Part shown: positions 50,339 to 59,903 of the stretch, piece by piece
How the letters are laid out: every line of letters starts with the position of its first letter
How positions within the stretch are numbered: position 1 is the first letter of the stretch
Assembly: GCF_000758945.1 (NCBI RefSeq)
Contig: NZ_JRND01000007.1
Location: 1 to 64,000, forward strand
Length of the DNA stretch: 64,000 nucleotides
Direction of reading: 5' to 3'
From: Lancefieldella parvula_C
Lineage (GTDB): Bacteria; Actinomycetota; Coriobacteriia; Coriobacteriales; Atopobiaceae
Translations under genes and position numbers: made by a program
The notes under the pieces: model-generated
The model's database searches: none
Told to the model about the DNA's origin: nothing
The model's input: only the letters and a program-made list of their open reading frames with translations

Positions 50339-51097
50339 ATGTGGGATTGGATTGTTAACTTTCTATACACAGTCTTAGCGGGACTTCAATCATTCTCGGG
50401 AGACTGGGGTATGGCAGTTATCCTGCTTACCATCATTATTCGTATTATCCTGGTTCCAATGACCAACAAGCAGACGGCCTCTATGGCTCGTATGAGCGTT
50501 GTTCAGCCAAAGCTCAAAGAAATCCAGGAGCGCTATGCTGATGATCCAGTAAGACAGAACGAAGAAATGCGTAAGCTTTACGCAGAGATTAATTTCAATC
50601 CACTCGGTGGTTGTCTACCGCTGCTTTTACAGTCCCCTATCTTTATTGCACTCTTTACCGTTGCAAAGATGGTTCCAGTAGACTCCCGCTTCTACAACAT
50701 TCTTCCTTCTATTGCGCGCTCAACATCCGACATTTTTGCTGTTGATGGCTTTGTTACCGCTATCCCTTACATGATTTTTGTTCTTCTGTTTGGCCTTACT
50801 ACCTTCCTTTCCATGGCAGTAAATGCTCGTACAAGCTCCGGTGAGCAGCGTACCCAGCAGTACATGATGGGTGGCATGATGACCCTCATGATGCTCTGGT
50901 TTGGTTGGACTGTGCCAGCAGCTGTTCTTCTCTACTACGTAACTTCTGGTATTTGGCAGCTTGCTCAGCAGCAGCTTATTACCAAGCGCATTATGGAAAA
51001 AGAGAAGCTTAAGGCCGAGGCTCAGATGGCTAATAAGCCAATCGAGGTAGATGTGGTTAGAAAAGAGAAGAAGCCACGCCCTCATAAAAAGGCTTAG
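50339..51097 (+). CDS. yidC: Membrane protein insertase YidC (Oxa1 family)
   Basis: 252 residues. It starts directly with a hydrophobic segment without the large periplasmic domain, as in Gram-positive forms. The Oxa1 core is visible in NPLGGCLPLLLQSPIFIALF, and five membrane segments end in a basic Lys-rich tail (VDVVRKEKKPRPHKKA) for ribosome contact. A GGAGGAAAT site precedes the ATG. Confidence 0.95.
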   Translation: MWDWIVNFLYTVLAGLQSFSGDWGMAVILLTIIIRIILVPMTNKQTASMARMSVVQPKLKEIQERYADDPVRQNEEMRKLYAEINFNPLGGCLPLLLQSPIFIALFTVAKMVPVDSRFYNILPSIARSTSDIFAVDGFVTAIPYMIFVLLFGLTTFLSMAVNARTSSGEQRTQQYMMGGMMTLMMLWFGWTVPAAVLLYYVTSGIWQLAQQQLITKRIMEKEKLKAEAQMANKPIEVDVVRKEKKPRPHKKA

Positions 51098-51186
51098 TAG
51101 CTGGGCTTAAACAAAATAACTTTTGTTTAAAAAAAATTTTTACGGTAGATTAATAGTTAAACTTTTTATATTGACTGGAGGACGAC

Positions 51187-51771
51187 ATGGAGGATGAGAC
51201 TTTCGTTTCTGAGCCAAACGCTCTTAATGAGTCTCCTGTCGTTGATTCACAAGACGAGTTTGTTTCAATTCGAGAGCATTTTGAAGCTGGAATTCAGCTT
51301 ACTGATGCGGAGATGAATAAGATTGCTGATACCGCTGTCTTTTATCTAAGAGAGCTTCTCTCCTTCTTTGGCGAGAACAGCTGTGCAATTGATGAGTATG
51401 ATGGTGAAGATGGAGAGCTTATTCTTGATGTAACCGGCGGCGATCTTGCAATTCTCATTGGTCGTCACGGTAATACGCTTGAGGCTCTTCAGATGGTTCT
51501 TTCGTCTTTGATGAGCGCTAAGCTTCACTTCCACTATCCAGTATCTGTTGATGTAGAAAGCTACAAGAGCCGCCGCCGTAATAAGCTTCAGGAGATGGCG
51601 CTCTCTGCTGCTGCTCGTGCTAAGAAGACTGGTAAGGTTTCTCTTGCTCCAATGAGTGGCTATGAGCGTCGTATCATTCACATTGCACTTCGAGATAATC
51701 TTGAAGTTACAACTCACTCTGAGGGCGATGATCCATACCGTCGCGTTGTTGTTACAGCTATTAACAGCTAA
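51187..51771 (+). CDS. KH/R3H RNA-binding protein Jag (KhpB)
   Basis: 194 residues. An acidic N-terminal stretch is followed by a KH domain with LAILIGRHGNTLEALQMVLSSL and an R3H domain with MSGYERRIIHIALRDN. The order yidC-jag-rsmG is standard. It is a single-stranded RNA-binding protein linked to cell-envelope growth control in other Gram-positives. A GGAGG site precedes the ATG, and a terminator follows. Confidence 0.93.
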   Translation: MEDETFVSEPNALNESPVVDSQDEFVSIREHFEAGIQLTDAEMNKIADTAVFYLRELLSFFGENSCAIDEYDGEDGELILDVTGGDLAILIGRHGNTLEALQMVLSSLMSAKLHFHYPVSVDVESYKSRRRNKLQEMALSAAARAKKTGKVSLAPMSGYERRIIHIALRDNLEVTTHSEGDDPYRRVVVTAINS

Positions 51772-51800
51772 GAATTTTTAACAAGCTTTACTAATTTGAT

Positions 51801-51829
51801 GAGGAAGGTTTACGCCTTCCTCTTTTTTT
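51801..51829 (+). terminator. Intrinsic terminator after jag
   Basis: An 8-bp stem GAGGAAGG / CCTTCCTC with a short loop, followed by seven T. It closes the rpmH-jag operon. Confidence 0.88.
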
Positions 51830-51874
51830 GTGACAATTCTTCTTGTTACAAGAAGTTTTGTCACAGGAGAAGCA

Positions 51875-52633
51875 ATGTCTGAATCAGAGAAGTCGTTATA
51901 CGATTCAAAAGAGAATGTACTTAAGGAACTTCTCCTTACCTATGGAATCAATTCAACTGAGACCCAAAGAAGACAACTCCTCAAGCATATTGAATTGCTC
52001 ATCGAGATTAATAAAAACCTCAATCTCACAAGAATCACTTCAATTGATGATGCACTGGTTCTTCATATTCTTGATTCTTTATTACCACTCAAAGTATGTA
52101 ATGAGTTTATATCTGAGGCTCAAAACTATATTGATATTGGTACCGGTGGAGGCTTCCCTGGACTGCCTCTTGCAATCATGAGCGATAACAAAACATTGCT
52201 TGTTGATTCAATTGGAAAAAAGATCAGTGCCGTACAGTCAATGATTGATGAGATTGGTCTTGGTGTGAGAATAAGAGCTGAAAAGCTTCGAGCTGAAGAA
52301 ATTCCAAACGACTATAAGCAGAAGTTTGATTTTGTTACTTTCAGAGCAGTTGCAAAGACAAATATTCTTTTGGAGTACGCAGAGCCTTTCTTAGCTCCAC
52401 AGGGTACCCTCATAGTAATGAAGGCCAACGTTGATGAGATAGAGCTTCAGGACGCCTCTCAGGCAGCCAAAATTTTTGGGTATGAAAATGTTTCACGTGA
52501 AACATTTGAATTGCCAAACGATCTTGGTCATCGCGAAATTCTTCTTTATAAAAAAGTTGCAAAAAGCAAAATTAAACTACCGAGAAAAACAGGAATGGCT
52601 AAATCAAATCCGTTTGTTGCAAGAAGAGACTAA
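51875..52633 (+). CDS. rsmG: 16S rRNA (guanine(527)-N7)-methyltransferase
   Basis: A 252-residue Rossmann-fold methyltransferase of the GidB family. The SAM loop is YIDIGTGGGFPGLPLAI, and VTFRAVAK and LLEYAEPFLAPQG follow. A frame opens earlier at 51830, but the ATG at 51875 has a GGAG site and starts after the terminator. A parS site lies within the last part of the gene and encodes the residues around NVSRETFE. Confidence 0.94.
   Translation: MSESEKSLYDSKENVLKELLLTYGINSTETQRRQLLKHIELLIEINKNLNLTRITSIDDALVLHILDSLLPLKVCNEFISEAQNYIDIGTGGGFPGLPLAIMSDNKTLLVDSIGKKISAVQSMIDEIGLGVRIRAEKLRAEEIPNDYKQKFDFVTFRAVAKTNILLEYAEPFLAPQGTLIVMKANVDEIELQDASQAAKIFGYENVSRETFELPNDLGHREILLYKKVAKSKIKLPRKTGMAKSNPFVARRD
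52489..52504. promoter_or_regulatory. parS centromere site 1, inside the rsmG coding sequence
   Basis: TGTTTCACGTGAAACA is the exact 16-bp palindromic consensus bound by ParB/Spo0J. It is read through by rsmG (codons for Val-Ser-Arg-Glu-Thr). Confidence 0.95.
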
Positions 52634-52641
52634 TTGTGGAA

Positions 52642-52657
52642 TGTTTCACGTGAAACA
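52642..52657. promoter_or_regulatory. parS centromere site 2, between rsmG and parA
   Basis: A second exact copy of TGTTTCACGTGAAACA lies 153 bp from the first and 40 bp before the parA start. ParB may both nucleate spreading here and repress its own operon. Confidence 0.95.
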
Positions 52658-52696
52658 TTCTGTATTATTAAATAAACTTGGTCAAACGGAGGATAA

Positions 52697-53497
52697 ATGA
52701 GCTACAAAGACCTTTCGAGGGGATTTCAAGATAGAGATCCTAAAGTACTTGCTGTAATTAATCAAAAAGGCGGAGTTGGAAAATCAACTACCGTAATAAA
52801 TCTTGCAGCAGCACTTGGAGAAACAAAAAAGAAGGTTCTAATTATCGATTTTGACCCACAAGGTAATGCAACAAGTGGATTTGGAATTGATAAAGAGGAA
52901 CTAGAAGCAGATATCTATGATGTAATCCTCAACGAAACGCCACTTGAAGACGTATTACAACAAACAGTTCAGAAATACGTGACTATTGCTCCTGCTACCA
53001 TTCAACTTGCTGGTGCAGAAATTGAACTCGTTTCCGTGAAATCAAGAGAAAACATATTAAAGCAGGCAATTGACCAGGTTAAAGACTATTTTGACTACAT
53101 TTTGATTGATTGCCCACCATCACTAGGTCTTTTAACAATTAATGCTTTAGTCGCAGCAAACAGCATTCTTATCCCAATTCAGTGCGAATATTATGCACTA
53201 GAGGGCGTAACTAAGATTGTTGAATCAATGAAGATGGTTCAAAAACAGCTCAATCCGGATCTTGATATCTTTGGTGTAGTAATGACCATGTTTGATAGCA
53301 GAACTTCCCTTTCTAAGCAGGTAGTTAATGAAGTATCTAACTACTTTGGTAACAAGGTATTCAAGACACTTATTCCAAGAAACGTCAAAATTGCTGAGGC
53401 ACCAAGTCATGGTTTGCCAGTAACCATGTATGCACGAATAAGTATGGGCGCACTTGCATATAACAAACTTGCAAAGGAAGTGAATCGTCGTGGTTAA
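52697..53497 (+). CDS. parA: Chromosome partitioning ATPase ParA (Soj)
   Basis: 266 residues. Deviant Walker A is INQKGGVGKSTTVINLAAAL, with LIIDFDPQGNATSGFG following and IDCPPSLGLLTINAL as motif. It binds DNA non-specifically and drives ParB-parS segregation. A GGAGG site precedes the ATG. The last bases overlap the parB start by 8 bp. Confidence 0.96.
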   Translation: MSYKDLSRGFQDRDPKVLAVINQKGGVGKSTTVINLAAALGETKKKVLIIDFDPQGNATSGFGIDKEELEADIYDVILNETPLEDVLQQTVQKYVTIAPATIQLAGAEIELVSVKSRENILKQAIDQVKDYFDYILIDCPPSLGLLTINALVAANSILIPIQCEYYALEGVTKIVESMKMVQKQLNPDLDIFGVVMTMFDSRTSLSKQVVNEVSNYFGNKVFKTLIPRNVKIAEAPSHGLPVTMYARISMGALAYNKLAKEVNRRG

Positions 53498-54350
53498 AAA
53501 ATCAGGACTTGGTAAAGGCCTTAATTCGCTCTTTAGTGAGGTGGATGCAGAGGTCGGTAATAAAAAAGAAACTACCACGCTGCCTTTGAAGAAGATTAAG
53601 CCGAATAAAGACCAGCCTCGCAAGCATTTTGACGAAGCTGAGCTCACTGAACTCAGTGATTCTATTAAGCAAAATGGTATTCTTCAGCCACTTCTTGTTC
53701 GCGAGAAGGGCGATCACTACGAAATTGTTGCTGGTGAGAGACGTTTCCAGGCTGCAAAACTTGCAAAATTAGAGGAAGTACCTGTAGTAATCAAAGCAAT
53801 TTCTGACGAGGAAGTATTCAAGCTTGCGCTTATTGAGAATTTGCAGAGATCTGACTTAAGCCCAATCGAAGAAGCACAAGGTTATAAGCAGTTAATTAAA
53901 CAGGAGAACTTAACTCAAGACGATTTGGCCAAGGTTCTCTCAAAATCAAGATCTGCAATCACAAATACCCTACGCCTTCTTGACCTTCCAACTGAGGTGC
54001 AGACTTTGATGGTAGAAGGACGTATTAGTGCTGGACATGCTCGTGCAATTCTTTCCGTTAGTGGCAAAGAAGGAAGAATTAAACTTGCTCAGAAAGTGAT
54101 TGAAGAGAACTTGTCTGTCCGCCAGACAGAAAACCTTGCTCCACTATTTTCTGTCACTACTGTAGAGAAACCAAAAAGACAACCAACTCCACAGGCATAT
54201 AAGCGTGCGGCAAGGCAGTTAAGAATTGCTTTGGATACTCCAGTCAAAGTGCGAAATGTTCGCGGCAAGAATAAAATTGAAATCGAATTCAATGATGAGA
54301 ATGAGCTTGCTGCTTTAGTTGAAAAACTGTCAAACGGTAAAGAAGCATAA
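53490..54350 (+). CDS. parB: Chromosome partitioning CTPase ParB (Spo0J)
   Basis: 286 residues. The N-terminal ParB domain has LLVREKGDHYEIVAGERRFQ and ALIENLQRSDLSPIEEAQGY, the CTP-binding motifs. A helix-turn-helix follows (LTQDDLAKVLSKSRSAITNT) and a C-terminal dimerisation helix closes the protein. Two exact parS sites are nearby. The start is GTG inside parA. Confidence 0.96.
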   Translation: MVKKSGLGKGLNSLFSEVDAEVGNKKETTTLPLKKIKPNKDQPRKHFDEAELTELSDSIKQNGILQPLLVREKGDHYEIVAGERRFQAAKLAKLEEVPVVIKAISDEEVFKLALIENLQRSDLSPIEEAQGYKQLIKQENLTQDDLAKVLSKSRSAITNTLRLLDLPTEVQTLMVEGRISAGHARAILSVSGKEGRIKLAQKVIEENLSVRQTENLAPLFSVTTVEKPKRQPTPQAYKRAARQLRIALDTPVKVRNVRGKNKIEIEFNDENELAALVEKLSNGKEA

Positions 54351-54589
54351 TGAAGATAAAGTTTGCAATTATATCTACAGTTTCACTGCTTGGAATAGCT
54401 TTTCTCGCTAAGCATACCTTGTTGACTAAAGAAGCGCAAAGAAGTTTTCTCCACGCAATGAGAAGGTCGAGAAGGGCGCTTGATGCAATTCTCGACGATT
54501 ATTCAGGTGGTGTTGATAGAAAAACTTCAAAAAACATTCTCTCTCATCAAGCGAGAGTAGAAAAAGAATGGTTAAAAGCAATTAATTAG
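54350..54589 (+). CDS. Small protein with one N-terminal membrane segment, unknown
   Basis: 79 residues. Residues about 5-22 are hydrophobic (FAIISTVSLLGIAFLAK); the rest is basic and helical (FLHAMRRSRRALDAILDDYSG). The ATG overlaps the parB stop (TAATG), so it is translationally coupled to it. I do not recognise the family. A link to chromosome segregation is suggested only by the coupling. Confidence 0.7.
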   Translation: MKIKFAIISTVSLLGIAFLAKHTLLTKEAQRSFLHAMRRSRRALDAILDDYSGGVDRKTSKNILSHQARVEKEWLKAIN

Positions 54590-54614
54590 AACAAATGTTC
54601 TACATATGAACTAA

Positions 54615-54645
54615 AGAAGAAGGGACTCGAGAGGGTCCCTTCTTT
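54615..54645. terminator. Bidirectional terminator between parB operon and rlmN
   Basis: The stem AAAGAAGGGAC-type arms AGAAGGGAC / GTCCCTTCT with a short loop are flanked by A- and T-runs, between convergent operons. Confidence 0.8.
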
Positions 54646-54672
54646 ACCTGTAATATGTAGGGTATGTCACGT

Positions 54673-55791
54673 TTAACGTGCAGTTCTCTTTTGGAAGAGC
54701 TGTCCACAAGCAGCATCAATGTCAGATCCACGAGAAAGACGGATGGTTGCTTCAACGCCAACAGAGTTAAGGCTGTTTACAAACTCCTGCGCGCGGGCAG
54801 GAGATGTTGGATGGAACTTAGAACCTTCAATCTCATTAAGCTGAATGATGTTAACGTGGCAAAGCGTTCCTCGACAGAAGTCTCTCAAAGCTCCAAGCTC
54901 ATTGTCAGAATCGTTAACGCCCTTAATCAGCGCATATTCATATGTTGGACGTCGACCGGTCTTATCGACATACTCACCCATAATGTCGTACAGGTGAATC
55001 AGTGAGTATTTACGAACTCCTGGCATGAGGGAGTCTCGCGTCTTTTGCACTGCAGAGTGAAGCGAAACAGCAAGCGTAAATTGCTCTGGTTCAGAAGCAA
55101 AACGCTTAATCATAGGTATAACACCGCAGGTGGAAACCGTAATATGGCGTGCACCAATGCCGGCTCCGTCAGGGGAGTTGAGACGTCTCATAGCTGCGAG
55201 AGTAGCGTCGTAGTTCATGAAGGGCTCGCCCTGTCCCATAAGAACAACGCTGGTAACGCGCGCGTCAAAATCGTCGCGGACGTGTATAACCTGTTCGTAA
55301 ATCTCGCTCGCAGAAAGAGAGCGCGTGAGACCAGCAGCGCCTGTTGCACAGAAAGCACAGCTCATGGCGCAGCCAGCCTGTGTAGAAGCACAGACCGAAA
55401 GCTTATTGCCGGTTGGCATGCCAACGCACTCGACAGAAGTACCATCAGGGTAGCGAAGCAGGTATTTACGGCTTCCGTCTTCAGAGACCTGGCGAACAAT
55501 TTGTTCAGCACCAGCAAGCGTTACCTGCTTAGATAGTTCTTCTCGCAGTGTTTTTGGAAGATTACTCATCTGATCAAAAGAGGTAGCGCCCTTAGACCAG
55601 ATCCACTCCTCAATCTGCTTTGCACGGAATTTCGGCTGGCCAAGGGAGGTCACCAGTTCAAGAATTTGCTCTGATGAAAGGCTTCTGAGGTCAGATTTGG
55701 CGGCAGCCTTCTGTGGGCGAGAATCAAGCGCGGAGATGTCTGCGCCGTCAGCCGTGGTGTTTGTGCCGTCAAGAGTATTATTTGATTGCAT
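54673..55791 (-). CDS. rlmN: Dual-specificity RNA methyltransferase RlmN (23S rRNA A2503 / tRNA A37)
   Basis: A 372-residue radical SAM enzyme. The cluster motif is CAMSCAFC, and the catalytic Cys regions are VECVGMPTGNKLSVCAST and, near the end, the Cys in IDAACGQLF. The N-terminal helical part begins after a 30-residue extension. MGQGEPFMNYD and GVNDSDNE are family motifs. It is convergent with the par operon and divergent from ddl. Confidence 0.95.
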   Translation of the reverse strand: MQSNNTLDGTNTTADGADISALDSRPQKAAAKSDLRSLSSEQILELVTSLGQPKFRAKQIEEWIWSKGATSFDQMSNLPKTLREELSKQVTLAGAEQIVRQVSEDGSRKYLLRYPDGTSVECVGMPTGNKLSVCASTQAGCAMSCAFCATGAAGLTRSLSASEIYEQVIHVRDDFDARVTSVVLMGQGEPFMNYDATLAAMRRLNSPDGAGIGARHITVSTCGVIPMIKRFASEPEQFTLAVSLHSAVQKTRDSLMPGVRKYSLIHLYDIMGEYVDKTGRRPTYEYALIKGVNDSDNELGALRDFCRGTLCHVNIIQLNEIEGSKFHPTSPARAQEFVNSLNSVGVEATIRLSRGSDIDAACGQLFQKRTAR

Positions 55792-55890
55792 TTTTGTCCT
55801 TCTCCAACTCTTCTAAGCTATCTGCGGTATCTTAGAAGAAATACGTTTACTAGAGTTTACCCTATGGGAGACTTATCTGAAGGAGCGGAA

Positions 55891-56850
55891 ATGACACGTG
55901 AAGAGCTAAAAAAGCTTCATGTAGCAGTTGTTTCAGGTGGCTGGTCAGACGAGCATGAGATTGCAATGGAGTCTGGCAAGCAGTGTGCAGAAGCGCTTAA
56001 AGAAGCTGGCTTTACCAGTGTTGACCTGCTTGATGTTGCAGAAAAAGACTTTGTAGTTACCCTTGCTCAGGGCGGTTATGATGTCGTGTACGTTGCTATG
56101 CACGGCCGTTTTGGTGAGGATGGCTGCATCCAAGGTCTTCTCGAGATTCTGCACATTCCTTACACGTTTTCTGGGGTCCTTGCGTCTGCTATGGGAACTG
56201 AAAAAGAGCTGTCGAAGCTCATGTATAGGCAGGCAGGTGTTCCAACTCCTAAGGGAATTGACGTTGCCGCAGGTACCGTCTTTACAGATGAACAGGTAGA
56301 CAAGCTTATTGAGGACCTCGGACTCCCTATGTTTGTAAAGCCTTCTGGCAACGGCTCCAGCTACGGCGTTACGCGCGTTACTTCGCGAGAAGAACTTCCC
56401 GCTGCACTTGAACTTGCGGGTGAGCAGGGCGAGCGCATCCTAATTGAGGAGAGCATTGAGGGAACGGAGATTACCGTTCCTGTCATTGGCAACGAAGACC
56501 CAACAGCTCTGCCAATCGTTGAGATTGTTACGGGCGATGAGTTCTACAGCATTAAGACAAAATATGAGCCAGCATCCCTGCACCATGTGATTCCAGCTCG
56601 TCTTGAGCCTGCAGTATATGCACGTGCTCAGGAGCTAGCTATTAAGGCTCACAATGCACTTGGTTGCCGCGGCGTTTCTCGTAGTGACTTTATTGTTACG
56701 AAGGACGGCGTCCCAGTGGTACTGGAGACAAATACCATTCCTGGCATGACTGCCCGTTCTTTGCTGCCTGATTCTGCACGTACCGGCGGCATTGATTTCC
56801 CTGAGCTCTGCACTCGCTTTATTGAGTTTGCACTTGAGGATCGCCAGTAG
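55891..56850 (+). CDS. ddl: D-alanine--D-alanine ligase
   Basis: 319 residues. It makes the D-Ala-D-Ala dipeptide of the wall using ATP-grasp chemistry. VSGGWSDEHEIAMESGK is at the N-terminus, and HGRFGEDGCIQGLLEI, PMFVKPSGNGSSYGVTRV and VLETNTIPGMTARSL follow. The frame opens earlier at 55786, but the ATG at 55891 with an AAGGAG site gives the standard length. It is separated from the DinG gene by only 11 bp. Confidence 0.96.
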   Translation: MTREELKKLHVAVVSGGWSDEHEIAMESGKQCAEALKEAGFTSVDLLDVAEKDFVVTLAQGGYDVVYVAMHGRFGEDGCIQGLLEILHIPYTFSGVLASAMGTEKELSKLMYRQAGVPTPKGIDVAAGTVFTDEQVDKLIEDLGLPMFVKPSGNGSSYGVTRVTSREELPAALELAGEQGERILIEESIEGTEITVPVIGNEDPTALPIVEIVTGDEFYSIKTKYEPASLHHVIPARLEPAVYARAQELAIKAHNALGCRGVSRSDFIVTKDGVPVVLETNTIPGMTARSLLPDSARTGGIDFPELCTRFIEFALEDRQ

Positions 56851-56861
56851 ATTTGTAGGTT

Positions 56862-59800
56862 ATGACCAGCACTAAAAGCGCTACGCAAAAACTAGAAGAA
56901 CTCATTCTTCCAGGTACCCCCTCTGCGGTTTGCAAGAAGTATTTAGAACTTGCAAAGAGGGCGGAGCATGAGTCGTTTGATGTCTTAGAGGACGACATTG
57001 TTGTTTTGGATACCGAGACAACAGGTCTGTCCTTTAAGAAATGCTCTCTTATTGAGATTTCTGCTGCTAAATTGAGCGGCAGAGAGATTGTGGAACGCTT
57101 TCAGACCTTTGTTGACCCGGGGTGTCCAATTCCTGAAGAAATTACAGCCCTGACCTCAATTACTGACGAAGACGTTAAAGGCGCACCAAGCGCAAAAGAA
57201 GCTGTTGCTGCCCTCGCAGAGTTTGTTGGCGGACTTCCAGTTCTGGCTCATAACGCTACCTTTGACCGTACGTTTATTGAACGGGTACCTGGTGGAACTT
57301 CAGTCTCCGATACCTGGATTGATACGCTGTCGCTTTCACGCATAGCGCTACCTCGACTTTCTTCACACAAGCTTTCCAGCATGGCAGAAGCGTTTGGCAC
57401 CATGAAGGTCACGCATCGCGCAAGTGACGACGTAGATGCTCTTTGTGGGATGTGGCGCATCTTGCTTTTGGGACTTATGAATCTGCCCCGCGGTCTTCTC
57501 GCCAAACTGGCGTCAATGCACGACGGCGTGGAGTGGACGTTTAGGCCAATCTTCTCGTATTTGTCGCAAATGAAGGAAGAAGAAGCAGTTCAGCGCGGTG
57601 TCGCAAAGAAAGATGCAACAGGTGCCGAACTTGCAGATGCAGAGATCTCGGGCACGTTTTTCTCGCTCAAGGATATTCGCAGCCAGCTTGTTGCCGACAT
57701 AAAAGCAAAGGCGAGAAGAGACGCGGACGACCCTGAGACGCCTGCTATGCTGCCTATTTCTAAAGATGAGATTCACAGAGCGTTTGCTAAACCGGGCATT
57801 GTCTCGCAGATGTACGACAAGTTTGAGACTCGCAGCGAGCAAGTCAGTATGTCCGTTGAGGTCAGAAATGCGCTGGTAACTTCTTCGCACAGAGAGCTTG
57901 AGGCGGGGACTGGTATTGGCAAGTCGATTGCATACCTGCTGCCTGAGGTGCTTTTTGCGCAAAAAAATGACGTTACCGTAGGCATTGCTACAAAGACAAA
58001 CGCCTTGACTGACCAGCTAGTTGCTCATGACCTTCCGGCTCTTGCACGAGCGTTGCCAAATGGATTGAGTTTCTGCAGCTTAAAAGGATACGAGCATTAT
58101 CCGTGTCTGCATCGCGTTGATAGGGCTGCTCTTGAGGAGCTTCCGCTGACGCTGCTTGACCAGGAAGGGCGCTCGAGCAACAGCGTTGCGTCTGACATGC
58201 TGACCGCAATTGCGGTGATTTATGCCTACGCGTGCCAGTCGGCTGATGGCGATTTGGATGCGTTGGGGATTCGCTGGCGCTCGGTTCCACGAGAGATGGT
58301 AACTATCAAAGCAGCGGAGTGCCTGCGCTCCAAGTGCCCGTATTACCCTCATGAGTGCTTTGTTCATGGAGCTCGTAAACGTGCGGGATCTTCGGATGTT
58401 GTGGTAACCAATCACTCTCTGTTGCTGAGAAACGTTGCTGCTGACGGAAAAATTCTGCCACCTATCAGACATTGGGTGATTGACGAGGCTCATGGCTTTG
58501 AGGCTGAAGCTCGCCATCAGTGGGCAGTAGAAATTTCTGCTAAAGAGATGCGAAACGGCTTTGAGCTGCTTGGCGGAATTAAGTCCGGAGCCATTCATGC
58601 TGCTATGGTAGGCGCCGCTAATCTTGAGGACTCTACGCTACTCACCGGTCTTCTCACGCGCTCTGCAGCCGCAGTTCAGCGAGCTATGGCAGCAATGGGC
58701 AACCTTATGGCCACCGTGCATGAGTTGGCTCCGTTGGCCAAAAGCGACGGCGGCTATAACTCCCTTCAGCTTTGGATTAACGATGAAGTAAGAGAGACAG
58801 AGGAATGGAAAGAGGTCTTGGAGACCGCTTCCGTTGCTCTTTCTGCTCTTGAAGAAGCGACGCTTCGTATAGGAAAAACCACCGAGGCGCTCATTGCATC
58901 AGCTCCAAACCTTGCAAGCAACTTGAGCGAGGCGGGGGTGTTCTTGAGCACCCTTCTGCAGTCTCTGAAGCTCATTTGCGAGGGAACAGACAAGAGTTAC
59001 GTCTATTCGGCAAAGTTGACTCGACTGAAGCGTGATATTGGCTCTGAGGCTCTTGTGGCCGAGAAGCTTGATATTGGTGCAGAGCTGGCAGAGAAGTGGC
59101 TGCCGGAGACGCATTCCGTTGTGTTTACTTCGGCGACCATTGCCGTTGGAGATGATTTCTCGCATTTTGAGCACGCTGTTGGCCTGGATAGAGGCGCCTT
59201 TGAACACAAGAGTCTGCACTTAGACTCAAGCTTTGACTACGAGAACCATATGGCTGTCTTTGTGGCCGAAGACATGCCTGCACCAACTGATCCAGGTTAC
59301 CTAGACGCTCTGGAAAAGCTGCTATACGACGTTCATGTTCAGATGGGCGGCTCGGTGCTGACGCTCTTTACCAACAGACGCGATATGGAGCGCCTCTATG
59401 AAGCGTTGGAGCCACGCTTGAGTGAGCAGGGCCTTAATCTTGCCTGCCAGGAGCGCTCTTCCTCTGCTCGACGTGTTCGTGAAAAGTTCCTAGCCGAAAA
59501 GAACCTCTCGCTGTTTGCTCTTAAATCGTTCTGGGAAGGCTTTGATGCTGCGGGAGACACGCTTAGGTGCGTAGTAATTCCTAAGCTTCCGTTTGCAAGC
59601 CCTAATGAACCGCTGGTCAAAGAGCGTGAATCACGAGAAGATCGTGCGTGGTGGCGCTATTCTCTGCCAGAGGCGGTAATTGCAACAAAGCAGGCCGCTG
59701 GCCGTCTTATTAGAAGCGCTGATGACAAGGGCGTTTTGGTGCTTGCCGATTCCAGGCTAGTATCCAAGCGATATGGCAGCTCGTTCTTAAAATCGCTGCC

Positions 59801-59879
59801 TAACAAGAACTACCGGCGCGTCTTGACAAAGGACATCTCCGAGCAAATTGCCAAGTGGCGAGAAGAACACGACGCGTAG
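56862..59879 (+). CDS. DnaQ-type exonuclease fused to DinG-family helicase
   Basis: 1005 residues. Residues about 45-210 form a DEDDh exonuclease: VVLDTETTGLS, HNATFDRTFIE, HRASDDVDALCG. From about 340 an XPD/DinG superfamily helicase follows: Walker A EAGTGIGKSIAYLLPEV, DEAH box WVIDEAHGFE, and late motif QAAGRLIRSADDKGVL. A four-Cys iron-sulfur region is suggested by SFCSLKGYEHYPCLH and ECLRSKCPYYPHEC. Fused forms occur in Gram-positives (DinG/YpvA). It acts in DNA repair or R-loop removal by family. It lies behind ddl and converges with two WYL regulators. Confidence 0.93.
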   Translation: MTSTKSATQKLEELILPGTPSAVCKKYLELAKRAEHESFDVLEDDIVVLDTETTGLSFKKCSLIEISAAKLSGREIVERFQTFVDPGCPIPEEITALTSITDEDVKGAPSAKEAVAALAEFVGGLPVLAHNATFDRTFIERVPGGTSVSDTWIDTLSLSRIALPRLSSHKLSSMAEAFGTMKVTHRASDDVDALCGMWRILLLGLMNLPRGLLAKLASMHDGVEWTFRPIFSYLSQMKEEEAVQRGVAKKDATGAELADAEISGTFFSLKDIRSQLVADIKAKARRDADDPETPAMLPISKDEIHRAFAKPGIVSQMYDKFETRSEQVSMSVEVRNALVTSSHRELEAGTGIGKSIAYLLPEVLFAQKNDVTVGIATKTNALTDQLVAHDLPALARALPNGLSFCSLKGYEHYPCLHRVDRAALEELPLTLLDQEGRSSNSVASDMLTAIAVIYAYACQSADGDLDALGIRWRSVPREMVTIKAAECLRSKCPYYPHECFVHGARKRAGSSDVVVTNHSLLLRNVAADGKILPPIRHWVIDEAHGFEAEARHQWAVEISAKEMRNGFELLGGIKSGAIHAAMVGAANLEDSTLLTGLLTRSAAAVQRAMAAMGNLMATVHELAPLAKSDGGYNSLQLWINDEVRETEEWKEVLETASVALSALEEATLRIGKTTEALIASAPNLASNLSEAGVFLSTLLQSLKLICEGTDKSYVYSAKLTRLKRDIGSEALVAEKLDIGAELAEKWLPETHSVVFTSATIAVGDDFSHFEHAVGLDRGAFEHKSLHLDSSFDYENHMAVFVAEDMPAPTDPGYLDALEKLLYDVHVQMGGSVLTLFTNRRDMERLYEALEPRLSEQGLNLACQERSSSARRVREKFLAEKNLSLFALKSFWEGFDAAGDTLRCVVIPKLPFASPNEPLVKERESREDRAWWRYSLPEAVIATKQAAGRLIRSADDKGVLVLADSRLVSKRYGSSFLKSLPNKNYRRVLTKDISEQIAKWREEHDA

Positions 59880-59903
59880 CAGGGCTGCAATCACCTGATT
59901 GGC

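Noticed and set aside
55890..55902. CACGTGAA as a third parS
   Set aside because: Only the core matches; the flanks do not complete TGTTTCACGTGAAACA.
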